64,000 bases of DNA from Anaerorhabdus furcosa (GTDB taxonomy: Bacteria > Bacillota_I > Bacilli_A > Erysipelotrichales > Erysipelotrichaceae): the NCBI RefSeq assembly GCF_900167375.1, contig NZ_FUWY01000006.1:1-64000 (forward strand), read 5' to 3'. Numbering within the stretch: position 1 is the first letter of the stretch; each line of letters begins with the position of its first letter. Under the pieces are notes generated by a model. It searched no databases. It saw only the letters and a list, made by a program, of their open reading frames with translations, and was not told the DNA's origin. Both the position numbers and the translations under genes were made by a program. Below are positions 1 to 8,501 of this stretch, one piece after another.

Positions 1-221
1 ATTCTAGTTGTCAATGAACCAACTCGCTTTGGTCCTAATATTTTGGGGCTAATTCCTAATTTGTTTAGTGCTTCTATTGGTGATGCTCCTGTATTGAGTA
101 AACCTGTAAATTCATTCTTAAAATCATCTGTAAATCGTACATTTGCTTCACTGATTTTCTTTACATACTTGCTTTTTCTTAATTCTTCTATTTGTTCTTT
201 ACTAAAATAATTTCTTCCCAT
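1..221 (-). CDS. IS3-type helix-turn-helix helper protein, 5' part
   Basis: The reading frame is open from an ATG at 221 to the window edge (73 codons), so the C-terminus lies outside. It begins MGRNYFSKEQIEELRKSKYV and contains a helix-rich segment ending SPIEALNKLGISPKILGPKR. This matches my recollection of the short helix-turn-helix orfA-like proteins that precede IS3-family transposases in Bacillota. A good ribosome-binding site (AAGAGGAAAG on the minus strand) lies 4-5 bases before the ATG. If correct, an IS3-like element or its remnant extends to the left of this window. The family call rests on motif resemblance only; a host DNA-binding protein is the alternative. Confidence 0.5.
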   Translation of the reverse strand, partial: MGRNYFSKEQIEELRKSKYVKKISEANVRFTDDFKNEFTGLLNTGASPIEALNKLGISPKILGPKRVGSLTTR

Positions 222-543
222 ATTTTCTTTCCTCTTCTAAAGTATACTGAAACCCCGTAAGGTAGTCACTTTTTATCTAGTGTCTTCCTTACGGGGTATA
301 GTTTAAAGGACTCTAATTAGAGTTCTTTTTCTTTTGGAACTAGTATTAATTTCAAGGGTTACTACTACCTGTTCATAGTGCAAGAGGTATTGATTATCTT
401 GTGACATAAGCATTAAATTATTTTACTATTTTATTTAAGTCATATATTATAGGCTATTATTATTGCAAAGTAGAAATTCATAAAATCTAACGTACTTTCA
501 TTATTAAGGAGGAATTGTTATACTTACTTTAAGGAGGGTAATT
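222..543. other. Intergenic region with two hairpins
   Basis: No gene is visible here. It holds an 11-bp inverted repeat (ACCCCGTAAGG at 252-262, CCTTACGGGGT at 287-297), then a near-perfect palindrome followed by T-rich sequence (306-335). The rest is AT-rich spacer leading to tandem ribosome-binding-site-like motifs, AAGGAGGAATT near 505 and AAGGAGGG near 531, before the next gene. The hairpins may be terminal structures of the neighbouring IS-like element or terminators insulating it. Confidence 0.5.
306..335 (+). terminator. Rho-independent terminator-like hairpin
   Basis: The palindrome AAAGGACTCT-AATT-AGAGTTCTTT (one G-T pair) is followed by CTTTT-rich sequence. No plus-strand gene ends immediately upstream, so it may block transcription leaving the IS-like element. 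Confidence 0.5.
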
Positions 544-1083
544 ATGGTTATTATTCATTTGTTTGGAGCTTCTGGCTCAGGAACAACAACACTTGGTAAA
601 TTCATTGCGAAGAAATTAAACTATTTTTTTATGGATACCGATGATTATTATTGGCTTCCAACAAAAATTCCATATACTGATGCACGTAAAGTTGAAGAGC
701 GCCTCAATTTAATGAAATTGGATATGAATGAAAAGCAAGGAATAGTATTATCTGGTTCACTTTGTGGTTGGGGTGATTCACTTATACCTAAATTCTCCTT
801 AGCTGTCTATTTAAATACAAGAACTGAGATTAGGATAGAGAGATTGATTCAAAGAGAAAGAATTAGTTTTGGTTCTAGGATTGACGAAGATGGTGATATG
901 CATGAAAATCACAAAAATTTTATTGAATGGGCAAGATGCTATGATACTGCTGGTATAAATTGTCGGGGAAAACTTTTGCATGATATATGGATTGAAAAAT
1001 TGGAATGTCCATGTTTATTTTTAAATGGTGAAAATAGTTTAGAGAATAATGCTAATCAAATAATAGAAATGCTAAAAAACTGA
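544..1083 (+). CDS. P-loop nucleoside kinase-like protein
   Basis: This 179-residue protein begins with a clear Walker A loop (GASGSGTTTLG, residues 8-18), followed by helix AKKLNY and an acidic DTDDYYW segment that resembles the substrate region of adenylate/shikimate-kinase-type proteins. Near residues 95-125 it has IERLIQRERISFGSRIDEDG, suggesting an arginine-rich lid. It is likely a small cytoplasmic ATP-dependent kinase of unknown substrate. The start is supported by an AAGGAGGG ribosome-binding site. It ends in a shared bidirectional terminator with the convergent ABC exporter. The specific substrate cannot be read from sequence. Confidence 0.8.
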   Translation: MVIIHLFGASGSGTTTLGKFIAKKLNYFFMDTDDYYWLPTKIPYTDARKVEERLNLMKLDMNEKQGIVLSGSLCGWGDSLIPKFSLAVYLNTRTEIRIERLIQRERISFGSRIDEDGDMHENHKNFIEWARCYDTAGINCRGKLLHDIWIEKLECPCLFLNGENSLENNANQIIEMLKN

Positions 1084-1103
1084 TGAATACTCATCAGTTT
1101 TTC
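1075..1103. terminator. Bidirectional terminator between convergent genes
   Basis: A 12-bp perfect stem, AAAAACTGATGA / TCATCAGTTTTT with loop ATAC, overlaps the stop codon of the kinase-like gene. It has an A-run on one side and a T-run on the other, so it can serve both this gene and the ABC exporter gene on the minus strand. Confidence 0.85.
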
Positions 1104-2905
1104 TAACCTTCAAATTGACTTTGATAAAGTGATGCATAGAAACCATTAAGATTTAGTAATTGTGAATGATTACCACGTTCGACAATATCGCCATCTCTTA
1201 CAACTAAGATACAATCAGCATTTTGAATGGTGGATAATCGATGTGAAATAACAAAACTTGTTTTACCTTTCATCAAGCGAGTCATAGCTTTTTGTATTTC
1301 TACTTCAGTTCTTGTATCAACACTTGATGTCGCTTCATCAAGAATAAGGATAGAAGGGTTTGTCAGCATAGCGCGTGCAATGGTTAATAATTGCATTTGT
1401 CCTTGAGAGATAATCATTGCTTCACTAGATAACTTTGTATCATATCCTTGAGGGAGTGTTCTTATAAAATGATCACAACATGCATCTTTAGATACTTGAA
1501 TGATTTCATCCATTGTTGCATCTTGTTTACCATAAGCTATGTTTTCTTTGATTGTGCCATCAAATAACCATGAATCTTGTAATACCATTCCAATATTACG
1601 TCGCATAGCTTGCTTTGGTAAAGTAGAGATATCATGACCATCTATGAATATCGTTCCACTATTTAATTCATAGAATCGCATTAATAAATTAACAAGTGTT
1701 GTTTTACCACCACCTGTTGGTCCAACAATAGCAATCATTTCATTTGGTTTGACTTCAAGATTTAAGTCGTTCATTAAAATCTTATTTTTTGTATAACCAA
1801 ATTGTACATGTTCAAATAATACATGACCTTGTTGAATATGCACATTTGAGTTATTTTCTATCAAGTTTTCTTCTTTCTCATCAAGAAAAGAGAAGACACG
1901 TTCTGCACCAGCGATGGCTGCTTGAAGGGAAGTAATAACATAAGAAGATTCTGTAACTGGCTCAGCAATTTGATTAATATAGAGTAAGAATGCTTGAACA
2001 GTTCCCAGTGTTAAAGTTCCATTTAATGCGAGTAGTGAGCCGGCAATTGCAGATGCAATGAATCCCAATTGTCCAAGGAATCGCATGATAGGATAGATTG
2101 TATAATCTGCAAATTGTGATTTTCGTTGTGCTAAGAATTGTCTGTGGTTGTATTTTTCTAAATCTTCAAGTGTTTTTGTTTGAATATTGAATGTCTTTAT
2201 AATACGATTACCAGCATAAACTTCTTCGACTTTGCTTGTAAGTGCGCCCATTGCTTTCATATTCTCTGTGTAAGCTTTTTGAGCTAACACAGATACATAG
2301 CCTGTTGCAAATAAACTAATTGCAAGAGATACAATGACTAGAATAAACAATTGAGGACTTAGTCTAAACATAACAATCATTGAAAATAAGATAGTAAATG
2401 CAGAAGAAATTAATTGCATTAGACCAACTTGTAGAACAGATGAAACTTTCTCTAAGTCATTTGTTACTCGACTCATGATATCACCTGCTTGATGATTATC
2501 GAAATAACTTAGTGGTAACTTCTTAAGTTTGTTACTAACAGAGCAGCGAAGTTCAAGCGTAATTTCTTCGCCAACACTAGCTACGATATATTGCTGGAAA
2601 TAGGCTAGTAGACAACTAGAACCAAAGGTAAGTGACATAAATAAAATAGGGGTACTTAATGCAGAAATTAAAGTTTGAAGTATTCCAATTTGTGGATCAT
2701 AAGTTTTAATTGCCTCCACTAGATTATCAATACCAAGCCCCATTGCTAGAGGTAAAGCAGCAAAGGTTAAGGAACTTAGAATTGTTGAGAGTATAATCAA
2801 TATGAGTTTCTTTTTTTGTTTTAAAATTATTTTAAAGAAGCGAAATACTGTTTTCTTGAAATTTTGAGGAATATCTTCGTTAATGAAGTCTTTTTCTTTT
2901 TTCAT
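1103..2905 (-). CDS. ABC exporter half-transporter, catalytically competent subunit
   Basis: This 600-residue protein has an N-terminal six-helix exporter membrane domain (about residues 30-320) and a C-terminal nucleotide-binding domain. The latter has Walker A GPTGGGKTTL, signature ISQGQMQLLTIARAM, Walker B ILILDEATSSVD with the catalytic glutamate, and the switch histidine in ISHRLST. It overlaps the upstream partner gene by four bases (ATGA), so the two are translationally coupled. The pair matches heterodimeric multidrug exporters of the BmrC/BmrD (YheI/YheH) type, and this is the subunit with the intact catalytic glutamate and histidine. The divergent MerR-type regulator suggests drug induction. 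The substrate is unknown. Confidence 0.92.
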   Translation of the reverse strand: MKKEKDFINEDIPQNFKKTVFRFFKIILKQKKKLILIILSTILSSLTFAALPLAMGLGIDNLVEAIKTYDPQIGILQTLISALSTPILFMSLTFGSSCLLAYFQQYIVASVGEEITLELRCSVSNKLKKLPLSYFDNHQAGDIMSRVTNDLEKVSSVLQVGLMQLISSAFTILFSMIVMFRLSPQLFILVIVSLAISLFATGYVSVLAQKAYTENMKAMGALTSKVEEVYAGNRIIKTFNIQTKTLEDLEKYNHRQFLAQRKSQFADYTIYPIMRFLGQLGFIASAIAGSLLALNGTLTLGTVQAFLLYINQIAEPVTESSYVITSLQAAIAGAERVFSFLDEKEENLIENNSNVHIQQGHVLFEHVQFGYTKNKILMNDLNLEVKPNEMIAIVGPTGGGKTTLVNLLMRFYELNSGTIFIDGHDISTLPKQAMRRNIGMVLQDSWLFDGTIKENIAYGKQDATMDEIIQVSKDACCDHFIRTLPQGYDTKLSSEAMIISQGQMQLLTIARAMLTNPSILILDEATSSVDTRTEVEIQKAMTRLMKGKTSFVISHRLSTIQNADCILVVRDGDIVERGNHSQLLNLNGFYASLYQSQFEG

Positions 2906-4635
2906 GATGTCACCTCCTTTAGTTGACTTTGACTTGCTACGATGGATTGATAAAGTTCACATGTAGATAAGAGTTCTGAGTGAGTGCCTTTGGCAACAAT
3001 GGCACCTTCATCAAGAACTAAAATTTGATCGGCATCCATAATACTACTAACTCTTTGCGCAATGATTAATTTTGTTTTGTGTTTTGCTTTTTCATGAAGA
3101 GCTTTTCTTAAGGCTTTGTCTGTTTTGACATCGAGTGCTGAGAAGCAATCATCGAACAGTAAAATGGATGAGTTTTTAGTTAATGCTCGTGCAATTGATA
3201 ATCGTTGTCTTTGTCCACCGGAAAAATTTGTTCCTCCTTGTGCGACAAAAGAATTAAGTTGATCATTTAAATTCAAAACAAAATCTTTGGCTTGAGAAAT
3301 TTCAAGAGCTTGCCACAAATCATCATCACTAGCATGGGGATGACCAAGGCGAAGATTTTCTTGGATAGTTCCACTAAACAAAAATGCTTTTTGTGGAACA
3401 TAACCAAATTCATTTCTTAAATCATTTTGCAAGCAATCACGGATATCAATACCATGGACCTTAATTGAACCAGATTGTTGTTGGTGAATACGTAATAAAA
3501 GATCAACCAGTGTGCTTTTTCCAGCACCTGTACTTCCAATAATTGCTGTAGTTTCACCATTCTTCATTGCAAAACTAATGTGATTTAATACAGGTTGCTC
3601 TGCACCATCATAAGCGAATGTAACATCATTGAATTCAATTGCATTAGTAGCTGATGAATTAAATGTTTGATTTATCGAAGTACTTAGTATACTTGGTTTA
3701 GTATCTAATACTGTTTCTAATCTTTTAAGACATGCCTTGGCTTTGGGAAGTGTAGTTAAGGTTGAAACTGCCATAATACAATAACCAATAGAGAGAATAG
3801 CATATTCAGTAACAGCTGATATTTGTCCTATTTGCATTGAACCTTGTAAGGTAAATGCACCTCCTAGTGCTAAGGCAACAACCATAATCAACCCCATAAT
3901 AGTCCAAACTGCTGGAAAGAAAATAGCAAATAAACGATTGAGTTGAATCATATTTGAAGCATAAGAGGTAAATGCACCATTGCTTCTTTTTTCTTCGTAA
4001 TCTTCACATCCAAATGCTCTAATAACACGTACTCCAGTAATGGATTCACGAACAACTTTGTTGATAGTATCCAGTTTTGTTTGAATTTGTGAAGATAAAC
4101 GATTTGATCGTTTAATAACAAAGATTGATAATATGAAAAGTAAGAAAATAAAGAAGAATTGGATAATAGCTAGGGGAATGTTAATGGATGCAGTCATACA
4201 AATTGATACAATTAGAATAATTGGTGCAGGGAATACAAGTTGTAGTAACATACCTAACATTTGTTGAATGTTGGTTATATCGGATGTGGAACGAGTAATG
4301 AGTGATGAAATCCCAATTTCATCAAATTGTTGAATTGAAAGTTCCTGTGTTTTCTTAAAGAGTAGTGTTCTCATTTTTTTGCCAAATAAAGCAGCTAAAT
4401 GACTTGTAACCCAGCTTCCAATTGTAGATATAAGTGTTGTCACCAATGCAAAGATAAACATCCAGATTCCTATGTTAATAACCACATTAAAATCATTTTT
4501 TAAGATTCCCTGATCAATCATTGTTGCAACTAATTTAGGTACAAATAGTGTTCCAATCACTTGTCCTAGTAGTAAGAGTAAAGCAACAAACACCTTCATT
4601 TTATTTATTGCTAAGAATTGTTTAAAATATTTCAT
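2902..4635 (-). CDS. ABC exporter half-transporter, degenerate-site subunit
   Basis: This 577-residue half-transporter has six predicted membrane helices and a nucleotide-binding domain with Walker A GSTGAGKSTL and signature FSGGQRQRLSIARAL. Walker B reads SILLFDDCFSALD, with Asp in place of the catalytic Glu, and the switch region reads IIAQRVSS, with Gln in place of His. That asymmetry is the hallmark of the degenerate subunit of heterodimeric exporters (BmrC, TM287). It is the first gene of a two-gene operon transcribed from the MerR-type promoter at 4680-4710. Its likely role is drug or toxic-compound efflux at the cytoplasmic membrane together with the downstream subunit. Confidence 0.92.
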   Translation of the reverse strand: MKYFKQFLAINKMKVFVALLLLLGQVIGTLFVPKLVATMIDQGILKNDFNVVINIGIWMFIFALVTTLISTIGSWVTSHLAALFGKKMRTLLFKKTQELSIQQFDEIGISSLITRSTSDITNIQQMLGMLLQLVFPAPIILIVSICMTASINIPLAIIQFFFIFLLFILSIFVIKRSNRLSSQIQTKLDTINKVVRESITGVRVIRAFGCEDYEEKRSNGAFTSYASNMIQLNRLFAIFFPAVWTIMGLIMVVALALGGAFTLQGSMQIGQISAVTEYAILSIGYCIMAVSTLTTLPKAKACLKRLETVLDTKPSILSTSINQTFNSSATNAIEFNDVTFAYDGAEQPVLNHISFAMKNGETTAIIGSTGAGKSTLVDLLLRIHQQQSGSIKVHGIDIRDCLQNDLRNEFGYVPQKAFLFSGTIQENLRLGHPHASDDDLWQALEISQAKDFVLNLNDQLNSFVAQGGTNFSGGQRQRLSIARALTKNSSILLFDDCFSALDVKTDKALRKALHEKAKHKTKLIIAQRVSSIMDADQILVLDEGAIVAKGTHSELLSTCELYQSIVASQSQLKEVTS

Positions 4636-4679
4636 AAAGATTCCTTTCTAGATTCATTGAAATTCATGCGACAAATGAT

Positions 4680-4710
4680 ACAATAAACTATGAAGTCACT
4701 TCAATGTCAA
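4680..4710 (-). promoter_or_regulatory. MerR-type promoter/operator of the ABC exporter operon
   Basis: On the minus strand: -35 TTGACA (4705-4710), a 19-bp spacer (4686-4704) and -10 TATTGT (4680-4685). The spacer contains the perfect dyad TGAAGTGACTTCA (4691-4703). A 19-bp spacer with a centred palindrome is the classic arrangement remodelled by MerR-family activators, and the divergent gene at 4736 encodes such a protein. Confidence 0.8.
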
Positions 4711-4735
4711 GCGATTATGAAAAGGAAATTATACA

Positions 4736-5536
4736 ATGACTAAAAATAGCTATACAATTTCAGAGTTTTCTAAATTAACGGGTATTAATACAGATAACTT
4801 AAGATTCTATGATAGAGAAGGTTTATTGGTGCCAGAGAGAAGAGAAGAGAACGGTTATCGCAGTTATTCAAGAAAGCAATTAAGTACTGCTTATTTAATC
4901 ACAACATTAAGAAGTTTAGATGTTGGTTTGGAAGAGATAAGAGAATATGCTACATCGAGAAATCCAGAAGTCATGAATAAATTATTCAAAAAGCATGATC
5001 AAAGAATTAGTCAAGAAATAGCACGATTAAAAGAAACAAGAGATATTATGAAACTTTATATATCACTAGCCAATGAAGCTGAAATTGAAGATGATTATGT
5101 GTGCAAGGTGCAATATCATGGACAAGAGAATTATTTTAAGTGTGAAGATGTTTTACAAGAATTGAGTAATGAAGAAGCTGAAATACAAGCATTTGCCTAT
5201 GCTTGGGAGCATAAAGTAAATTTAGTGTGTCCTTTAGGAATCATCGTTGATACAGAGATATATAATACTTCTCAAAAATTTAGAGTCAAAAATTATTATT
5301 TTAAATCCACAAAAATTAAGAATGCTTTCAAACCTGAAGGATATTATGCAGTTTTTATTGGTAAATATGATCCATGGGTTACGATGCAAGGTATTCAATT
5401 CTTATTTGATTATATTGAAAAAGAGAAGCTAACCATGACAGGTGAAGTTTATGTTGAATATGTTTTGGATCATGTAGCAGAGCAAAATACGGAAGACTAT
5501 TGTGTTAAAATTGAAGTGCAAATTAAAGAAAAGTAA
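4736..5536 (+). CDS. MerR-family transcriptional regulator with effector domain
   Basis: This 266-residue protein starts with a MerR winged helix-turn-helix: YTISEFSKLTGINTDNLRFY then DREGLLVPERREENGYRSY (about residues 6-45). A dimerisation helix (RISQEIARLKETRDIMKLY) follows. The C-terminal 150 residues resemble a GyrI/BmrR-like small-molecule-binding domain (GYYAVFIGKYD, EVYVEYV). It is divergent from the ABC exporter, whose promoter has MerR geometry, so it probably activates the exporter in response to a bound drug and may regulate itself. An AAAGGAAAT ribosome-binding site precedes the ATG. Length is close to BmrR. Confidence 0.88.
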   Translation: MTKNSYTISEFSKLTGINTDNLRFYDREGLLVPERREENGYRSYSRKQLSTAYLITTLRSLDVGLEEIREYATSRNPEVMNKLFKKHDQRISQEIARLKETRDIMKLYISLANEAEIEDDYVCKVQYHGQENYFKCEDVLQELSNEEAEIQAFAYAWEHKVNLVCPLGIIVDTEIYNTSQKFRVKNYYFKSTKIKNAFKPEGYYAVFIGKYDPWVTMQGIQFLFDYIEKEKLTMTGEVYVEYVLDHVAEQNTEDYCVKIEVQIKEK

Positions 5537-5573
5537 AAAAGAGCTCATTTGCTTAGAAATGAGTTCTTTTTTT
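5537..5573. terminator. Bidirectional terminator
   Basis: Stem GAGCTCATTT (5541-5550) pairs with AAATGAGTTC (5557-5566) with one G-T pair. It is flanked by A-rich and T-rich runs. It serves the MerR gene and the convergent small membrane protein gene. Confidence 0.8.
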
Positions 5574-5757
5574 ATGAAATGTATTTTGTAATAACTCCGT
5601 AAATAATTGGAGATAATAGGAAGAGAATAGAAATAATCATACCAATAAGACCAACGCGTTTTTGCATATCTTTATTTGCAAGTTTATAGTTACCACGATA
5701 AGCATTATAAAAAAGAATAAGGGGGACACTTCCAACAATATCGATAAAAATATACAT
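5572..5757 (-). CDS. Small two-helix membrane protein
   Basis: This 61-residue protein has two predicted membrane segments (residues 2-18, IFIDIVGSVPLILFYNA, and 38-56, IGMIISILFLLSPIIYGV) separated by a basic loop (KLANKDMQKR). A well-spaced AAAGGAGA ribosome-binding site lies upstream of the ATG, which is why I accept it despite its length. It is monocistronic and divergent from the T7SS operon. I do not recognise a family and assign no function. Confidence 0.7.
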   Translation of the reverse strand: MYIFIDIVGSVPLILFYNAYRGNYKLANKDMQKRVGLIGMIISILFLLSPIIYGVITKYIS

Positions 5758-5858
5758 AGTAGATTCTCCTTTAATTTATCATAACATAATTATAAGGTTT
5801 AAAACGATATAGGAGTCTTAAATTTGTATCAGTATATATAAGTGAGGAAGGTGATAAG

Positions 5859-6152
5859 ATGAGAAAGATTTATGTAGATCCAGAAAGATTAGAGATAAGT
5901 TCAAGAAAGATTGATAGTGAAGCGCAACAATATGAAAAAAAATTCATACAATTATTTGATGAGGTAGAGAAAATGAAAAATGCTTGGCAGGGAAAAGATA
6001 ACATTGCATTTACAAATCAAATAAGATCCTTTGAAAACGATTTTAGACAAATATATGTGATTACTCAACAGTATTCAGAATTCTTGAAATCATCAGCAAG
6101 AGCATATCGCGAAATGCAAAATGAATTAATGAATCAAGTAAATAGACTATAG
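5859..6152 (+). CDS. WXG100-family protein (T7SS substrate/chaperone)
   Basis: This 97-residue, all-helical protein has the WXG motif in the central turn (AWQGKDN, near residue 45) between two predicted amphipathic helices. Both length and motif match EsxA/YukE-type WXG100 proteins. These form helical-hairpin dimers exported by, or needed for, Gram-positive type VII secretion. It is the first gene of the operon that also encodes an EssC-type ATPase. It is preceded by GAGGAAGGTGAT, a strong ribosome-binding site. The C-terminal export signal YxxxD/E may be present as YREMQNE. Confidence 0.88.
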   Translation: MRKIYVDPERLEISSRKIDSEAQQYEKKFIQLFDEVEKMKNAWQGKDNIAFTNQIRSFENDFRQIYVITQQYSEFLKSSARAYREMQNELMNQVNRL

Positions 6153-6160
6153 GAGGGTTT

Positions 6161-6454
6161 ATGGAAGAAATTAAAATATCATTGGCAGAAGTTACTGACT
6201 GTGCAAATCAGCTTAGAAATTTAGGAAATCAAATTTATGATCATTTACAAATAATCAAAAAAGAAATCTATGATTTGAATGGTTCATGGATTAGTGATTC
6301 AGGCGAAGCAATACGTGGTAGATTCAATGCATTCTCTAGTCGTTTTGAACAACAAAAAGATGTAATTTATGCATATGGTTCATTTTTAGATTTTACAGTA
6401 TCAAGCTATGATTCTTTAGAAACAACCATTACCTCCAATGCATCCAGTTTCTAG
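6161..6454 (+). CDS. Second WXG100-like protein with variant motif
   Basis: This 97-residue helical-hairpin protein starts eight bases after the first WXG100 gene. The turn reads GSWISDSGEA, so Trp is kept but the glycine position of WXG is occupied by Ser. Such W-x-S variants occur in heterodimer partners. It probably pairs with the preceding protein or with a T7SS effector. An AGGAGGG ribosome-binding site precedes the ATG. Its last 17 bases overlap the next gene, implying coupled translation. Confidence 0.8.
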   Translation: MEEIKISLAEVTDCANQLRNLGNQIYDHLQIIKKEIYDLNGSWISDSGEAIRGRFNAFSSRFEQQKDVIYAYGSFLDFTVSSYDSLETTITSNASSF

Positions 6455-8501
6455 AAGAATAAGTAGTCTTTTGGTATGTACACTCCTGTTTTTATTAACA
6501 GGGTGTACAAAACCAAAGGAAACGATGCAACTTAAAGAATGGCTTGAAATTATTGTAACTAATATGAATATACCAGAGGCTTCAAATACTAAACCTTATT
6601 TTCTACATATAAATGAAGAAAACCCATATTTTAATATTGTCCAAGCAAGTGTTGAGTGGAGAATACTAGATTCTAGTGTATCAATTAATTTAGAAGATAC
6701 ATTAACAAAGGAGTGGGCTGCCTACACTTTAGTTAACTTGATTCAACCTACTGAAGCAACCATTGCGATAAAAGATGCAAATAAAAGTATATTTCCAAAA
6801 CAGATCGCAACATCGGTTCAACTAGGTATCTTTGAAGTAGACCAACGGAACTGCTTTAATCCTAAACAAAGCTTAAGCAGGGAGGATGCACTTGAAAAGT
6901 TTGAATTAGTTAAAGACTATGTAAATAACTACAAGGTAAGTGAACCACGAAATGAACTTGAATTTAGCGATGATTTGATTGATGTAGATGTACCACTTGA
7001 ATTTAATGAGGATGATTTAAAGGCAGTCTTGAGTGATAAAGAAGTTGTAAAAGAAGGGGATGTTATACGTTGGTTTGATCATCAAGATCAATTCTACAAA
7101 GTGGTAGAAGTTCAAGAGAGTGAAAAAGGAATTGAAGTACAACTTGTACAACCAGAGTATCAGGATATTTTTGAGAAGTTTGAAATTGAAGATAGTTCTC
7201 ATATCGATTTTTCAAATGCAGAAATAGAGATGTTAAATGAAAATATCAAAGAGGTAGGAACAACAAAAATTCAACAGCTCATATCAAAAGAAATTAAGAT
7301 AAAAGATTTTGAAGGAAGTATTGATGCTGGAGTTAATGGAATTACATTGAAATTAAGAAAAGGTGATATTAAAACAGAGTCAAAAATCTATCAAGTAAAA
7401 CCTACTGTACGTTGGAAAACTAGTAATCAAGGGATAGAGGATGCTTATTTTAAATTGAACTTTAATACAACTGAACTAATTAAACTTGAACCTACAATTA
7501 ATAAAAACTATTATTCTGATTTTTCAAATTTAAAAGGAGATAACTTTGTACAATCACTTTTAGCATCCTTTAAGACAAGTGAAGATTTAAATGGTACCAC
7601 AATCCCAATCTGTGAGATTAAGGTACCATTTCCTAATCTTCCTATCCTCCAATTAACAATGCAATTAAAATTTCATGTTTATGCCAGTGGAAAAATTGAG
7701 TTAGTATTAGTCAATGAACATCAGCTAGGTATTGAAATTAAAAATAACAAGATGAGAATAATTCAAGATAGTAAAAGAAATGCAGATTTCATTGTTAAGG
7801 CGTCCGCATCCTCCACGTTAGGTTTGACTACAGGTGTATCAGCAGGAAATCTAGCTTTAATGGATATTCAAATTAAAGCAGGAATAAGAGGATACATGGA
7901 TACAATAGTTCATTTGTATGATTCAAAAGGAGAGAAGAGTGAACTAAAGGTAGACGTCCCATTAGATAAAGCAGATACAGTTTCTCTTAATCATGATGAT
8001 GTAAAAGTTTGTGGAAATCTTAATTTACATTGGGTATTGGATGTTGGATTTAATACCTCAAAAACAATTGCATCGAAAATTGGTTTTTCAAAGACATTGA
8101 ATGTGATAAATGAAAACAATGGTAAAATTATTCTTAATAAGAAAACACATATTGAAAATTGGCAATTTCTCGAGAAGTGTACACGAGGTAAGCGTAAGGT
8201 AAAAGAAACAAATCAGCCCATACAGTCAGATAAAATTATTTTAGAAAAAATTAATCTAGTAATTTATGTTGATGAATCAAAAAAGATTAATATTGTAGGA
8301 TTACCTAATAATGTTGATGAGAGTGATTTAATTTATTCATCAAATCAAATTGATGTTGCAAAGGTTAATCAAGCAGGAGTGGTGACTGGAGTGAAGCGAG
8401 GAAGTGCAATCATTACAATTAAAAGTAGTGATGGTAATTACTTTACTCATTGCAATATCTTAGTGAGTGAAAAGAGAACGAATGATCTGCATAATACATG
8501 A
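6438..8501 (+). CDS. Large lipoprotein with SLH-like and Ig-like segments in the T7SS operon
   Basis: The 687-residue protein has a basic start (HPVSRR), a hydrophobic stretch and lipobox LTGC near residues 20-23, so it should be a surface lipoprotein. Residues about 85-160 (EWAAYTLVNLI then QLGIFEVDQRN and LSREDALEKF) resemble an S-layer-homology-type repeat. A long beta-rich middle follows. The last 85 residues (LVIYVDESKKINIVGLP, GVVTGVKRGSAIITIKS) look like a bacterial Ig-like (Big_2) domain. It overlaps both neighbours (17 bases upstream, 20 downstream), so it belongs to the T7SS operon. No ribosome-binding site precedes the ATG, which suits coupling to the upstream gene. No standard T7SS component has this architecture. 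Function unknown. Confidence 0.8.
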   Translation: MHPVSRRISSLLVCTLLFLLTGCTKPKETMQLKEWLEIIVTNMNIPEASNTKPYFLHINEENPYFNIVQASVEWRILDSSVSINLEDTLTKEWAAYTLVNLIQPTEATIAIKDANKSIFPKQIATSVQLGIFEVDQRNCFNPKQSLSREDALEKFELVKDYVNNYKVSEPRNELEFSDDLIDVDVPLEFNEDDLKAVLSDKEVVKEGDVIRWFDHQDQFYKVVEVQESEKGIEVQLVQPEYQDIFEKFEIEDSSHIDFSNAEIEMLNENIKEVGTTKIQQLISKEIKIKDFEGSIDAGVNGITLKLRKGDIKTESKIYQVKPTVRWKTSNQGIEDAYFKLNFNTTELIKLEPTINKNYYSDFSNLKGDNFVQSLLASFKTSEDLNGTTIPICEIKVPFPNLPILQLTMQLKFHVYASGKIELVLVNEHQLGIEIKNNKMRIIQDSKRNADFIVKASASSTLGLTTGVSAGNLALMDIQIKAGIRGYMDTIVHLYDSKGEKSELKVDVPLDKADTVSLNHDDVKVCGNLNLHWVLDVGFNTSKTIASKIGFSKTLNVINENNGKIILNKKTHIENWQFLEKCTRGKRKVKETNQPIQSDKIILEKINLVIYVDESKKINIVGLPNNVDESDLIYSSNQIDVAKVNQAGVVTGVKRGSAIITIKSSDGNYFTHCNILVSEKRTNDLHNT

